A DNA stretch of 64,000 nt from Siphonodentalium dalli (taxonomy: Eukaryota > Mollusca > Scaphopoda > Gadilida > Siphonodentaliidae): assembly GCA_032622095.1 (NCBI GenBank), contig CP136066.1, positions 52,728,609-52,792,608 of the forward strand, given 5' to 3'. Positions 36,589-48,964 of the stretch are shown in pieces. The first letter of the stretch is position 1. Each line of letters opens with the position of its first letter. Made by a program: the position numbers and the translations under genes. Below the pieces are notes generated by a model that was not told the origin of the DNA, searched no databases, and saw only the letters and a program-made list of their open reading frames with translations.

Positions 36589-39414
36589 ACAAAAATTATC
36601 GCCATATTTACGTAGGCGATGATTTTTTTTTCAAAGGTAATCGACCAATCAGCAGCCATATTTGTTTGTACTAGTATGTTGATTCGGAGTTTCCCCACAC
36701 AAATTCAAGAAGCGTAACTCTATATAATTAGTTGCTTGTAATCTATACTCGCCAATGAGCATTTCGTATAGAATGTTGATTTGCAATATTAATTCAGTGG
36801 CATGATCATTATACACGATCATGCATAAAATATAGTATATCTATCTCCTGAAGGCTTAACCCTTCCATGACTGGAACTTTGCCAATTAATGTTCTTATAT
36901 ATGCGAGACAATATTGACATTGACCCTGTAAGCCACTGTCGTGAACTACACCACCAACTGTCCACATGTGTAGTGTACATACACGTTCTATCCATTTGGC
37001 CACATGTTCAGTAAATGCAATGTCTTAACCTTCTGTAAAGTTTGAAAATGCAGACTACTATAATGTTTATTTGGGTACGTTTACATTGCTGTAGATATGT
37101 GTAAAGTTCCACACGCAAACTAGTATAAACAGGTTGATATAGAAATGCATACATAAAGAAAACTGTAGATCTGTACACAGATCTGTGTGAAGTCACGCGT
37201 CGCAGATTGCGGTGATCACAACATGATTACTGATACAATGTAGTGAACGCGCGCTCATCAGTACAGTTCACTATGAGTCGTGTCAGTTTTGGCCAGACAA
37301 AACAAAATGAATCAACTATCAGCAGACCAAAGAAGTTTATTCTTAAACCAGTTGATAATGGTTATGCTATGCTTTTGCGGTCGCCCTGTTGTTCACAGTG
37401 CTCTAAGATATTACCAAACTCCAAGCACAAATATTAACAAGAAAACCATAGTCAGAAATGGTAACGCCACCAAGATCATATTATTAGCCATAAATATAAA
37501 TTATAACATAATTATAATATAAAGTATTATTCATTAGTTAGCGCTAATATAGGCGCTAACTAATGAACAATATTATTTGATTGACTTGTTAAATAACATC
37601 TAAAAAATATTCATCTTATTTACAACTTTAAGGAGTCCTTCTGGCACACGAGAATATTTATCGCCGTTTGATTTGCACCATGTGAACTCGGCGCATATAT
37701 AATTGATAGAACAGACCTCTATTATGATGATCGTGTCGTTATTTATTTAAAATACGTATCAATTGACATATACGCACCCGTTCTCTCATTAAAATCTACA
37801 TTTATCGCCAATTTTAGGGGACCTCCGCGAATTCGGGGACCCTACTGCAAATCGTCGCACCCAATGCAATTTGTAAACAAATACAATTGACATGCGTTTT
37901 AACGAGGTGAGCTTTAATTAAATGAAAGAAGCAATGCTACATAAACTATTTGTCATGGACTCAGCCAGTGTGCCATATATTTGTGTCAACCAAGGTCGCT
38001 TTGCGTGGTAAAAGTGAAAAGTGAAATTGGAAATTCGGAAAATCCTGTTGAAAATGAAAGTAGCCTACAATTTTTGGAATTCCGCCGCAGATTCAGAGAA
38101 TCTATACTATTGAAAGTGAATGTACGATTCCTGGAATTCTATCAGATATCGCGACTCTGCTCGTTTTCGTGATCATAGGTTATATATAGGGCCTATATGA
38201 CCACGAAAACGATTCGAGTCACGATACATCCATCGGTACAAACACATTGTGTATACGATACAATGTTTACTTGATGACCAGAAAATACAAGATAGCGGTT
38301 ACTCCAACAGAACAGGCATGCGCACTCAAATTAACATTACCCATAATTCACTTCACTACACCAGGAGCTCCCAATGGGTTATACATTATTTTCAGGCTAT
38401 CAAATTATTTATATTTTAAACAACATATTATTACACCGGTGACTTTAAGTTTACAATTTCAGCCTGTTCTGACTATATCGATACGATTGAGTCATATTTT
38501 CAAAAACATATTATACACCGGTGGCGTTAACTTTACAATTTCAGCATCTACGTGATTCTATCGGTACGATTGAGTAAGGTACCTTGTCGACCACAGAATA
38601 TCAAAATCTCCGAAACAACTTACACCACATGTGGCGTAATAAGATATTCTGTATAGTAAACACTTTATTTTAAGAACTTTGTGTAATTAGTCTAATACGA
38701 TACAAAAGTCTAATAAACATGTGACGGTAAACATTGGAAGAGCTTAAGGTCACTGCTTTGAATATATTCTGAAAATCATATTCAGACCGAAATAATTGAA
38801 CTTATACTACACGATAAGCGATGTTTTTGACAATTCACTGTAACATTTTTGTTTTCATAATACTGGTTTAAACACGCGATATTGCGTTAATGGGGAACTA
38901 TCAACAATAATGAATATAAGAAGAAAAAAGGTTATATATTGTTCCAATTTATTCATATAATGATGATGTTTTTACATATTTTTATATTGTTTTGCACATT
39001 TACGCATTAGTGTAAACATGTTTAATTCCAATCCAACACTGTCATAATTATATATATGAAATTTAACAAAATTTTTGTCAATACGAAATATAACACTACA
39101 CATAGATGGATTGATTGGAAATGAAATTAAACAACAAGCCCACGCGCCCCCTCCAGAATCGGATGGAACGGAATGGAAATGTTATAAATAATTGTAATGA
39201 TAGTGTTGATAGTTGATACAGACAGACAGAATGTGTGAAGGAGAGGGCGAAGATATGAGAGATAGAGAAAGCGAGAAAGAACAATATCGAGAGGGATAGA
39301 GATAACGGGAGAGAGAGAGAGAGGGGGAGAGAAAGGGAGAGAGAGATTGCACCGGAAATCCATTTGCTCATTGCCAGTGCCGTGGGTCCATCTAAAGGGT
39401 CGTATGACACTTAC
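36589..39414 (-). other. intron 3, unannotated part
   Basis: Its left end (about 36590-36850) matches 44910-45250, including the TGGCATGATCATTATACACG hairpin word. The rest (36.9-39.2 kb) shows no domain or array. There is a small perfect inverted repeat TTAGTTAGCGC..GCGCTAACTAA near 37535-37565. Confidence 0.45.
39239..39350. repeat. GA-rich simple sequence
   Basis: GAGAGAGA-type low-complexity run next to exon 3 on its intronic (3') side. It creates spurious Leu/Ser-rich ORFs on the minus strand. Confidence 0.8.
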
Positions 39415-39519
39415 TTGTTTCACAAAGGTCTCCATCAAAACCTTGATCACAGCAGCAAGAGAAATTGCCTGCGAACCTCCGACCTTTAATACAGTGTCCG
39501 TGTTCACCACAATAACAAG
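39415..39519 (-). CDS. exon 3: first EGF-like domain (atypical)
   Basis: 35 codons, phase 1-1, acceptor TTGTTTTCCAG and donor GTAAGTG. Reads CYCGEHGHC, then FSCCCDQGFDGDLC. It has seven cysteines, an unusually short first loop and no calcium-binding D/N-x-D/N-E-C start, so it is a non-calcium EGF variant. The extra cysteine could form an intermolecular bond. It directly follows the acidic linker of exon 2 in the spliced message. Confidence 0.78.
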
Positions 39520-39906
39520 CTGGAAAACAATTAACAGTCTGACAATATATATAACTAGCAGGGTTACCCAGGTTAAAGTTATGTGAAACCCTCTGCATAT
39601 TATGGATATATGATGGGAGTAGAGGATACTCTTGTTCAAAGCGTTACACATATTCTCACAAATTATATACCCAAATAGCATCACAAAACATTATTCTTAC
39701 ACACGGAATATAAGTAGTAGCTCACCTTGTCGGATCGGAGCGATTGTCATTTTGTTTATCGCGATTAATCCGTCCCACCAATAAAGAACTATTTATTTAT
39801 TTACAACAGCGTAAACATCATACGTTATAACATGAACATGAGCACATTAGTTCGCAAAAATAAAAGACGACAATTGAGTTTTACATATAGAGGATCTACA
39901 GCGAAT

Positions 39907-40025
39907 CCCCAGTTTATAGCGAAATTTACAAAACGAGTCCAGTAAGTTAGGTCTGGACCGAGCCTTTGGCGAGGTCAAGACCTAATTTACCGGACGAGCT
40001 TTGTAAATTCCGCTATAAACTGGGG
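39907..40025. repeat. 119-bp hairpin
   Basis: Inverted repeat beginning CCCCAGTTTATAGCGAAATT and ending with its near complement, including AGGTCTGGAC/GTCAAGACCT inner arms. It lies in intron 2 of the EGF gene. It could be a MITE or a structured RNA, and no copies elsewhere in the window support either. Confidence 0.7.
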
Positions 40026-41085
40026 ACGAGTTATAGATTCTATTTATTACATGATCCAAAAACTCTACAAAACATACATAATAAATCAACAAACGGGACG
40101 ATAAACTAACATCTGTTTCTATAAGGCATGCGATGACGTTTCACGTAAGTATGCGTTGTTTGTCCACGTAAAGAAATAGTCTCAGATAAATAAACACTCT
40201 TTGGCGTATTTTAACTTTTAAGGCGTATATTTAATGACAAAACTTTTCCAACTCTTCATTCATTATTGCTTTTTGGAAAAATATTGGAAGACATAGTATT
40301 TTGAGACATAGCGTATGTACAGTGAATAGACGACAAACCGGATGTCAATGGTTACCTGGCACTATTTCTTGTTATTAAACGAACGTTTAATATCAGAATT
40401 TATAGAATGGGTTTATGGAATGGAATAAGGGTAGGATAATGTAATAAAGAGACGTATCAATCAATCTAGTTGGTTTGACTAAGATTTTGAGGACACCTGG
40501 TTATCAAATCTCCACGAAGATACAGATACTTTAATGAAATGTCCCAGTGCTCCTCTGTCCATTGTGCTATATACCGGCTAATTATTCTCAGTTTAAAATA
40601 AATTTTGCTATGCTGCTATATCAGCTGCATGTGCCCGACACAGAATGAGATTTTGAGTTTTTGTATGTTAGGCGATGAGTCTGTTCTAAACATGAATGAT
40701 ATCCTCTGTATTTTGGGCAGATATAACATTGTCAGATGGCAGTATTGGAGGATCCTGAAAAGTCATGTTCCACTGACTCCGTTTTCTTTTATCTCAGACA
40801 TTATACTCGACGGCACACTGTGACCACAATTGTTGAACAGGCCTTATATGCATTTCCATATCTCTTGTAACCTTTGGGTGAAAACTATATTGAATGGGGC
40901 AGACTCAATTGTGTTATAATATTAACATGGGCTATTCTAATATTTTAACATGCACCATTATCTTCCTCGCAAAATGTTACCACAGTTTGAACGCCTTGGT
41001 GTCACCTCGATTGTACCCCGTGAAGTTATATATAGAACACATACATACAGACAGACATATATTTGCAAATATATCTAGGCACCAA
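40026..41085. other. unannotated intronic stretch
   Basis: No supportable gene or repeat. Ends with a CAGACAGACATATATTTGCAAATAT tract resembling the one at 43130-43170, so the degenerate array is bracketed by similar sequence. Confidence 0.4.
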
Positions 41086-43125
41086 ATGTGACATTTTACG
41101 TACGATTTGATTCCTCGTATTATTTGAGAAGAACGTGTGTGAATTTGATGTTAATTGGCACTAAATATATTTATATCAGTTGTGGTGAACCACCCGTCCC
41201 TATTTCGGACTCAAGCGCGCAACATTTGACACCATTAAACCACAAACTTAGACTCATTATGGAGATGAATATATATAAAATTGTTTAAAATTGGCGCGAG
41301 TATACAAATTCGTATCAGATTTAAGGCCCTACATCTCTCACCCAAACTGTACTAATTTGGCGTAGTTAAACCACATGATTCGATTCCTCGTATCACGGAG
41401 AATATGTACCAATCTGGTTGAAATCGGAGCTAAATATATTGTTTATCTATTCGTGTGTCTCTCTCGCCCTCTGTGGACCCTTGTCTCGAATGACACCAGT
41501 TTTGACTTCTTTATAGCACACAATTAGACTCATGATATCATGGAGATAAATATTTATAAATTTGGTACTAATCGGCGACTAAATAATGTTTTTTTTATCA
41601 AATTGAGTGCCCACCCACAACATCTCGCACACAAACAACACCAATATAGCGTCTTTAAATCACGTGATATGATTCCGCGTATCGTGGATAAGAATGTGTA
41701 TCAATTTGGTGCAAATTGGCGCTAAAATTATTTGTATCAATGTTGGTGCCCCTCTCCCCTTTCATTGCACCCCTGACTCGAATGACGCAACTTTTGACAG
41801 CTTCAAGCCACCCCATTATATTCCTGATACCGTGTGGATGATATTGTATAAGTATTTGTATAAAATTGGCGAGTGTACAAATTCGTATCAAATTAATGGC
41901 CCCGATATCTCTTATCCAAACAGCACCAATTTGGCGTATCTAAACCACACGATTAGATTCTCCTATCACGGAGAATATGTATCAATCTGGTGGAATTCAG
42001 CGCTAAACATATTGTTCGTCTTTTTTTGCGTTCCTCTCACCCCTATGCGTCATGACTCGAATGGTCCCACTTGTGACAGCTTGTGACATCCTTAAACCAC
42101 ACAATTAGACTACTGGTAAACCAATTTTGATTAAAGTTAAGGCCCACTAACCCCCATCTCTCACCCAAAAAACAGCACCAACATGGCGTCTTTAAATTAC
42201 ACGATCAGACTCCTCGTATTTTGGATGAGAATGCGTATCACTTTGGTGGAAATTGGTGCTACAATTATTACGTATCAATTTTGTTGCCCCTCTGCCTTTC
42301 AGTTCAACCCTGACTCGAATGACACCACTTTTGACATATTTAAGCCACACCATTAGACTCCTCATACCATGTCGGATGATAGTGTATAAGTGTTGTGGCA
42401 ATCGGCGACTAAACCCATTCTTATCTAATTGATGGAGTGCCCCTCCCACAATCTTTCATCTAAAGGACAGCAATTTGGAGTCTTTAAATCGCACACTTAG
42501 ATTCCTTGTATCATGGAGAAGAATATTTATCAAGTTGGTGGAAATCGGCGCTAAAATTTTGGCGCCCCTCTCCCCTTCCGTGCACCCCTGACGCGATTGG
42601 CGCCACGTTTAACATATTTAAACAACACCATTAGATTCCTCATGTAATGCATGGGCATGATTATATAAAAGTTTTATGGCAATCGGCGGCAAACAGTTTT
42701 TGTATCCCCCCCCCTGTTCTTCCCCGGACAACGGCGTCACTTTAGAAAATTCTAACCCACACCATTATCTTTCTACTAAAAAGTTACCCCTATTAGACCG
42801 TTTGGTGCCATATAGATGGTCCCTTGGCGCTAAACTTAGTTTATACATTTTGGTGCCCCTCTCCCCTTCCGTGCATCCCTGACTCGAACGGTGCCACTCT
42901 TGATATATTTAAACCACACAATCAGATTCCTTATATCATGGTGATGATTATATATAAGTTTCGTGGCAATCAGCGACAAATTGCTTTTCTTCCCCTCCCC
43001 CTTTTCTGCCCCTGCCAACAACGGCCTCATTTTAGAAAATCCTAACCATCACCATTATCTTTCTCGTAAAAAGTTACCCCTAGTAGACCCCTTTGGTGTC
43101 GTCTAGATGGTCCCCTGTGAATTTC
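41086..43125. repeat. degenerate tandem array of about 190 bp
   Basis: The module recurs about ten times, with irregular spacing and strong divergence. It consists of AAACCACACGATTAGATTCC, then a TCGTATCACGGAGAATATGTA-like run, then ATCGGCGCTAAA, then GTGCCCCTCTCCCCTT and GACTCGAATGACACCAC. Many short ORFs arise from it. Both ends carry ATAGAACACA.ACA.ACAGACAGACA followed by GCAAATATA, which may be the natural terminus of an interspersed element. The family is unknown to me. Confidence 0.65.
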
Positions 43126-43490
43126 TATAGAACACAGACAGACAGACAGACATTCGCAAATATAGATATAAGATAGATAATCCGCTTCTTGGGATTGTAC
43201 GGAGTGTATAGGATGTCTTCACGCGAGTCTCCTTGGTAACTGTGGATGGGACTATAGATGTCGATACTGTTACTTGTAATGCATTTGAATGACAAACCAC
43301 AATACTGGAATCAATAAACCACAATAAAAGCAATACAATTATGGAATTAATGACATAAATCCCTGTTTTGCCTTAAGAACTGTCAAGTTAAGGCAGATGC
43401 GATATTAATTTGGTCCAACATGGAATGTTTCAGGTTTTGTCGTCAGATCTGAATGTAATCATATATAAACAACGCGCATCTTAACCCTTT

Positions 43491-43690
43491 GATGGCGGGA
43501 GCTGCGCTGGTGCAGCATTAAATACCATGTGCCAGCGCATTATCTTATATATGCGAGGCTGTCATATATATAGGGAGCCGCACATATATAAGATAATGCA
43601 CTGGGTTACACGGTCAAGATAAATATTGTTAAACCAATGTATTATCTTAGATATGCGAGGCGCCCTATATAAGGGAATACATTGGCATTC
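43491..43690. mobile_element. diverged palindrome MITE relative
   Basis: TTAACCCTTTGATGGC start at 43491, then a palindrome (about 43531-43605) with GCATTATCTTATATATGCGAGGC arms and a second, shorter one (about 43634-43687). This is a related but distinct subfamily of the piggyBac-type MITEs, with no clear right TTAA end. Confidence 0.55.
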
Positions 43691-44372
43691 GCAAAAATTC
43701 AGGATACTCCAGTCACCAAATGTTAATCAAGAACCGACCATCGAATTAGATGCGGACGCCGCAAGGCTATATTTCGCGAAAGCTTTTACTTGGTTTTGAA
43801 CCCATGACACATAACACATGAAAGCATGACCCAAACTGAACAGCTTGTCAAAATCTTATCCAACAATGTGTCAAATACATGCACTTCAATTTGTCATATG
43901 ATCCGAAGATTATTCTCCGCATGTGATGAGCATCGTATCATAAATCAATGAACAAATACAGAATAGATGATCCATTGCACATTCGGCTTGACCTTATATT
44001 AATATCATTTATTATACTGTTCAATACACAATGTACAATTATATGTTATTATGTATGCATACTGTGCTTATAAGGATGTTTTTGCCAATTAAACTTATCT
44101 TATCTTATCTTAACACACCTCAGCCCAATTTGTCATTGATCAACATGCATGACGTGAACATTCTCAAATATTCAATTTCTCAAATACATAATTATTAAGT
44201 TTCCCAGTGATCTTCGGATGATATCTTGGATATATGAAATGCACTTTTGAAAACAAACTATTCTACAGAAGTTCTTTGACCTGAACAGTGAAATTTTAAA
44301 TATTGTTCATGCCATAAAAGTAATGGAAATGAGGTTTTAATACCCAACGGGTAGACGACTCTTAGATATTTT

Positions 44373-44404
44373 GGCACGGATTGGGATCACAGTCGTCGAC
44401 ATCG
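44373..44404 (-). pseudogene. truncated EGF A-type pseudo-exon
   Basis: The minus strand matches the start of the A exon (VDDCDPNPC), but the acceptor AG has become CG (TTGATTACCG) and similarity stops after NPC. Flanking intron sequence (44405-45250) matches 35290-36850. It is a dead first copy of the EGF module and is not included in the gene model. Confidence 0.8.
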
Positions 44405-45009
44405 GTAATCAAAGAACTGAATGTACTAAACCCTTTGTTAACTAAATGAAATCTTACGTGCAGTTATACAAGATATACGTTGGCACGGTCTATTAATCAG
44501 TGGGGTGTGTCCTGGTAATAAACCCATCCCCAATATAACCACCAGACAGACAGTTGAAAAGCTAATACGGGTGCAGCAGGATTCATAGTCGTTGGCTGTC
44601 TGTTGACTTTATTACCTGAGCATTTCTAAGGGATAATACCTATATGTAACAAACAACTAATTGGTTTCCATAGGCGACAGTGTTTTCTATATCCCGTTGG
44701 CGATAGATTAAACTTCAAGTGGTCAATTGTCCGTTAGAACGTCATCCGATACACCAGTCGGTGACAACAAACGCGTCCTTTTAGGTAATTTTCAAACGAT
44801 AATCTTGCATTTCCACAACTACCCCATTTACTGCACAAAAAATCAGCGGTATAAAAATACCCACACCACGTCCATAACTTCGGAACCCCACCAGACTCTT
44901 ACTGGCCATATAAACAAAAATGATCGGCATATTTACGTAGGCGATTATTTGTTTCCCGCTCAGGGAATTTTCGTTCAAAGATAATCGACCAATCAATACA
45001 CAAATTCAA

Positions 45010-45129
45010 GAAGCGTAACACTACTAGTATATAATTAGTGAAGCGTAACACTACTAGTATATAATTAGTGAATCGTAACACTACTAGTATATAATTAGTG
45101 AATCGTAACACTACTAGTATATAATTAGT
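45010..45129. repeat. 30-bp tandem repeat, 4 units
   Basis: Four units of GAAGCGTAACACTACTAGTA followed by TATAATTAGT. The homologous place at about 36710 has one unit only. Confidence 0.95.
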
Positions 45130-46087
45130 TGCTTGTAACCTATAATCGCCAATGAGTATTTGGTATAGAATGTTGATTTGCAGTATTAATTCAGTGGCAT
45201 GATCATTATACACGATCATGCATAAAATATACTATAACTCTCTCCTTAAGGTTTAACCCTTCCATGACTGGACCTTCCTGAAATTTTCTTATGTTGTTCC
45301 AGGCATTAATTTTTCTTCATCTGGTGAAAATGTTGACCAAAATTCGGGTGGGGGTGTGACACTACAATTTCATCACCGGTCATCACGATCCTGTCTGTAC
45401 CAGCGTCACCGCTGCTACCAGCACGCATGCAGTCTTGTGAATTTAAATATTGTTGTCACAAACGTTGCCCAATCTTTTCAGAAGTTGGAAATGTCATGCT
45501 TAAGAAACATGAGTCATCGATTTTGTATTGGGGTTTTATGTATTTTATGAACACATAACATGGCATCTAAACACATGCTTAATGGCATAATCCTTCAATA
45601 TAACTCGTTATTGATACCATGCAATACTTTGTTACACAGTTGGAGAGATGCTCAACGAAGTCTTTTTTTATTTTTTAAATGCAGGTTTTTTGTTTTGTTA
45701 TGTGTTTCATTTGTATCAACTTGTTCGAAATTGGTTTATTATTCGCAGCAGCTAGTGCTGATAACAGTTCACACATTCGAGTTATGATCCATCACATATT
45801 ATAGCCTGTTTCAACAATTTACTTCGTAATTCAATTTTAGATTGGCTGACATAAGTGGTGAAGTATTATATAGATGTGCGTGAATGGACGTATATCTGTT
45901 GAGGGTTTCCAATGACGGAGGGTGTCTATGTACGATTCCCAACTGCACCCCCCCCCCATTGGACCAGGCCAAACTCCCAAGATACAATGTACATGTTATA
46001 TACCCGAACATAATTATATTGGTACACAGCAATAAAGAGCGTTCTCACTTGTGAGATTTAAAAGGGTACTGTACACTAAAGCCGGCC

Positions 46088-46436
46088 ATTAAAGGGGTAC
46101 TGAACACTAAAGCCGGCCATTTATGGGACCATCTCCTTTTATAATCAACATAATATATGCAACAAATTGATTAATTTGAGCAATGTATGAGTCCAAAATA
46201 CTCCCATTTAGTTATGAACGATGTAAAACAAGATGGTAACTATAATGAAAATTAATTTATGGCTGGAGTCATAATTTCATTTTCATTATAATTACCATGT
46301 TGTTTGCATCATTCATAGAGCATATGAACATATTTTGCACTAATCCATGGCTCAAATTCATTCATTTGTTGAATATATTCTGTTGAATATAAAAGAAGAT
46401 GTTCCCATAAATGGCCGGATTTAGTACCCCTTTAAT
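46088..46436. mobile_element. GGCCGGATTTAGTACCCC MITE, complete copy
   Basis: Inverted ends ATTAAAGGGGTACTGAACAC and its near complement ending AGTACCCCTTTAAT, with arms of about 50 bp that include GGCCGG and CATTTATGGGA words. A partial duplicate of the left end lies just before it (about 46059-46087). No coding capacity. Half copies occur at 12621-12805 and 13089-13160. Confidence 0.75.
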
Positions 46437-46941
46437 GATCTGTTTGTTGCTAGAAATTCATCTTGTGGAAATCCAAATTTGGCCTCCCAAATCTCATATT
46501 AATTGGCTCATTTGTACGATTCAACTATATTCCAGTACTGATTGCGTGCATATTCCATCCGCCAAATTGAGACGCTTTGTGTGACTCAAGACGACAGACA
46601 CCTAGATATACTTATGTGCGTTGCCATACATATATATATATAAACCACAACTAGCAATACACCAGTAACCGTTCTAACTTTGAGTTCTACATACATATGC
46701 ACGATTTCTGATGATAAGTAATTACTTCACCGGTTGCTGACAGGGACCGGCGGGAGTTACATGACCTGTCATAATGTACATTCCCAAACTACGACTACAG
46801 TGCAGTTAAAATTCTTTCAGTTTGAATTATACCTTTTAATCAATAGTACAATGTTCAATTCTACAAATTAGTATTTATTGTTTGACCCTTCAACCGTGAA
46901 CATCGGACAGTGAATACTTAATTTATAATGAGATATTGTAC

Positions 46942-47112
46942 CTCCAACACCATTGGAGCTGGATAATACGCCGTCATCTGGGTTGGGTGGTTCGAGTTCA
47001 TCGGAGCTGGATGATTGGCCTTTATCTGGGTTGGGTGATTCGAGTTCAACGGAGCTGGGTGATTCGCCTTCAAGTCGTCTTACGCGGCTCTCGCCTTTCG
47101 GGAATTTCGACG
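46942..47112 (-). CDS. exon 2: acidic linker with furin-type site and 16-residue repeats
   Basis: 57 codons, phase 1-1. The acceptor is a T-rich run ending TTTTTTAACAG and the donor is G|GTACAA. The translation begins SKFPKGESRVRRLEGESPSS. RVRR fits the furin consensus R-x-K/R-R, so the mature protein may start at LEGES. After it come about 2.5 repeats of 16 residues (48 bp) built on SSSDELEPPNPD, acidic and Ser/Pro-rich. Such linkers are common in secreted matrix and adhesive proteins. The frame stays open in the joined transcript, but there is no domain match. Confidence 0.65.
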
Positions 47113-47546
47113 CTGTTAAAAAAAAACAAATTGAATTGTTTTATGAGAATTCCGGTGTAATAATTACGGCGAATAATTATGCCGTCCTCCAAAAATAATT
47201 TGACTGAATTTCATCTTTGATAGTTTGTGTTGAAATTGTAATAAACGGGATATCATTACTGAGAAATCAGACAGTTTAGAGATATTGATACAGATTATTT
47301 TTTTTGTATAAATATATAATTGTACCCCATCTTCCAACACATTTTTTAAACAATGCAAGAAAACCATGAAAATAATGATATGGTGGGAGTTGTAACGTTG
47401 AGTGCCGGCTACGAGTTATCTCGTAGTGCATTTATGCCATGTTGTTATGTGATCTAAGCTGATACATGACCAGTTTTGGGGTTTGAGGGTGGTTATATGG
47501 TGCTATCTACCTACTTAATACAAAATATAAAGTTGGCACCCGGAAT

Positions 47547-48961
47547 GTTAATTTAAGGGAGATGGCACCCTTATTATGTGTGTAGTGTATGCCACATCTG
47601 GTAACAGTGTATTAATTAAGGGAGATGGCACGCTAATTATTTGTGTAGTGTATAGCCACATCTGATAACAGTTTATTAATTAAGGTAGATGGCACCCTAA
47701 TTATTTGTGTAGTGTATAGCCACATCTGGTAACAGTGTATTAATTAAGGGAGATGGCACCCTAATTATCTGTGTAGTGTATAGCCACATCTGGTAACAGT
47801 GTATTAATTAAGGGAGATGGCACCCTACTTATTTGTGTAGTTTATAGCCACATCTGGTAACAGTTTATTAATTAAGGGAGATAGCACCCTAGTTATTTGT
47901 GTAGTGTACAGCCACATCTGGTAACAGTTTATTAATTAAGGGAGATGGCACCCTAATTATTTGTGTAGTGCATAGCCACATGTGGTAACAGTTTATTAAT
48001 TAAGGGAGATGGCACCCTAATTATTTGTGTAGTGTATAGCCACATCTGGTAACAGTTTATTAATTAAGGTAGATGGCTCCCTAATTATTTGTGTAGTGTA
48101 TAGCCACATCTGGTAACAGTTTATTAATTAAGGTAGATGGCACCTTAATTATTTGTGTAGGGTATAGCCACATCTGGTAACAGTTTATTAATTAAGGTAG
48201 ATGGCACCCTAATTATTTGTGTAGTGTATAGCCACATCTGGTAACAGTTTAGTAATTAGGGTAGATGGCACCCTAATTATTTGTGTAGTGTATAGCCACA
48301 TCTGGTAACAGTTTATTAATTAAGGTAGATGGCTCCCTAATTATTTGTGCAGTGTACAGCCACATCTGGTAACAGTTTATTAATTAAGGTAGATGGCACC
48401 TTAATTATTTGTGTAGTGTATAGCCATATCTGGTAACAGTTTATTAATTAAGGTAAGTGGCACCCTAATTATTTGTGTAGTGTATAGCCACATCTGGTAA
48501 CAGTTTATTAATTAAGGTAGAAGGCACACTAATTATTTGTGCAGTGATTAGCTACATCTGGTAACAGTTCATTAATTAAGGGAAATGGCACCCTACTGCT
48601 TTTTGCAGTGTATAGCCACATCTGGTAACAGTGTATTAATTAAGGTAGATGGCACCCTAATTATTTGTGTAGTGAATAGCCACATCTGGTAACAGTGTAT
48701 TAATTAAGGGAGATGGCACCCTAATTATTTCTGTAGTGTATATCCACATCTGGTAACAGTGTAATAATTAAGGGAGATGGCACCCTAATTATTTGTGTAG
48801 TGTATATCCACATCTGGTAACAGTTTATTAATTAAGGTAGATGGCACCCTAATTATGTGTGTAGTGTATAGCCACATCTGGTAACAGTTTATTAATTAAG
48901 GGAGATGGCACCCTAATTATTTATGTAGTGTATAGCCACATCTGGTAACAGTGTATTAATT
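47547..48961. repeat. 64-bp minisatellite, about 22 units, in intron 1
   Basis: Units follow TTAATTAAGGGAGATGGCAC, CCTAATTATTTGTGTAGTGT and ATAGCCACATCTGGTAACAG in tandem, with point differences (GGGAGATGG versus GGTAGATGG). The array ends at ATTAATTC, whose last bases are part of the minus-strand splice donor GTGAATTAAT of exon 1. The repeat therefore abuts the 5' splice site. There are no unique spacers, so it is not CRISPR-like. Confidence 0.95.
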
Positions 48962-48964
48962 CAC

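Noticed and set aside
39096-39684. Minus-strand ORFs of 104 and 185 codons
   Set aside because: They cross the GA-rich repeat in the wrong frame. The real coding block is the EGF exon 39415-39519 in another frame.
41088-43045. Several short ORFs of 60-130 codons
   Set aside because: They fall inside the degenerate 190-bp array and are not conserved from unit to unit.
45300-45790. Plus-strand ORFs of 64 and 75 codons as a gene
   Set aside because: No domain, splice structure or repeat relation supports them.
47547-48961. Possible CRISPR-like repeat array
   Set aside because: Units are contiguous 64-bp copies without unique spacers, and the context is a eukaryotic intron.
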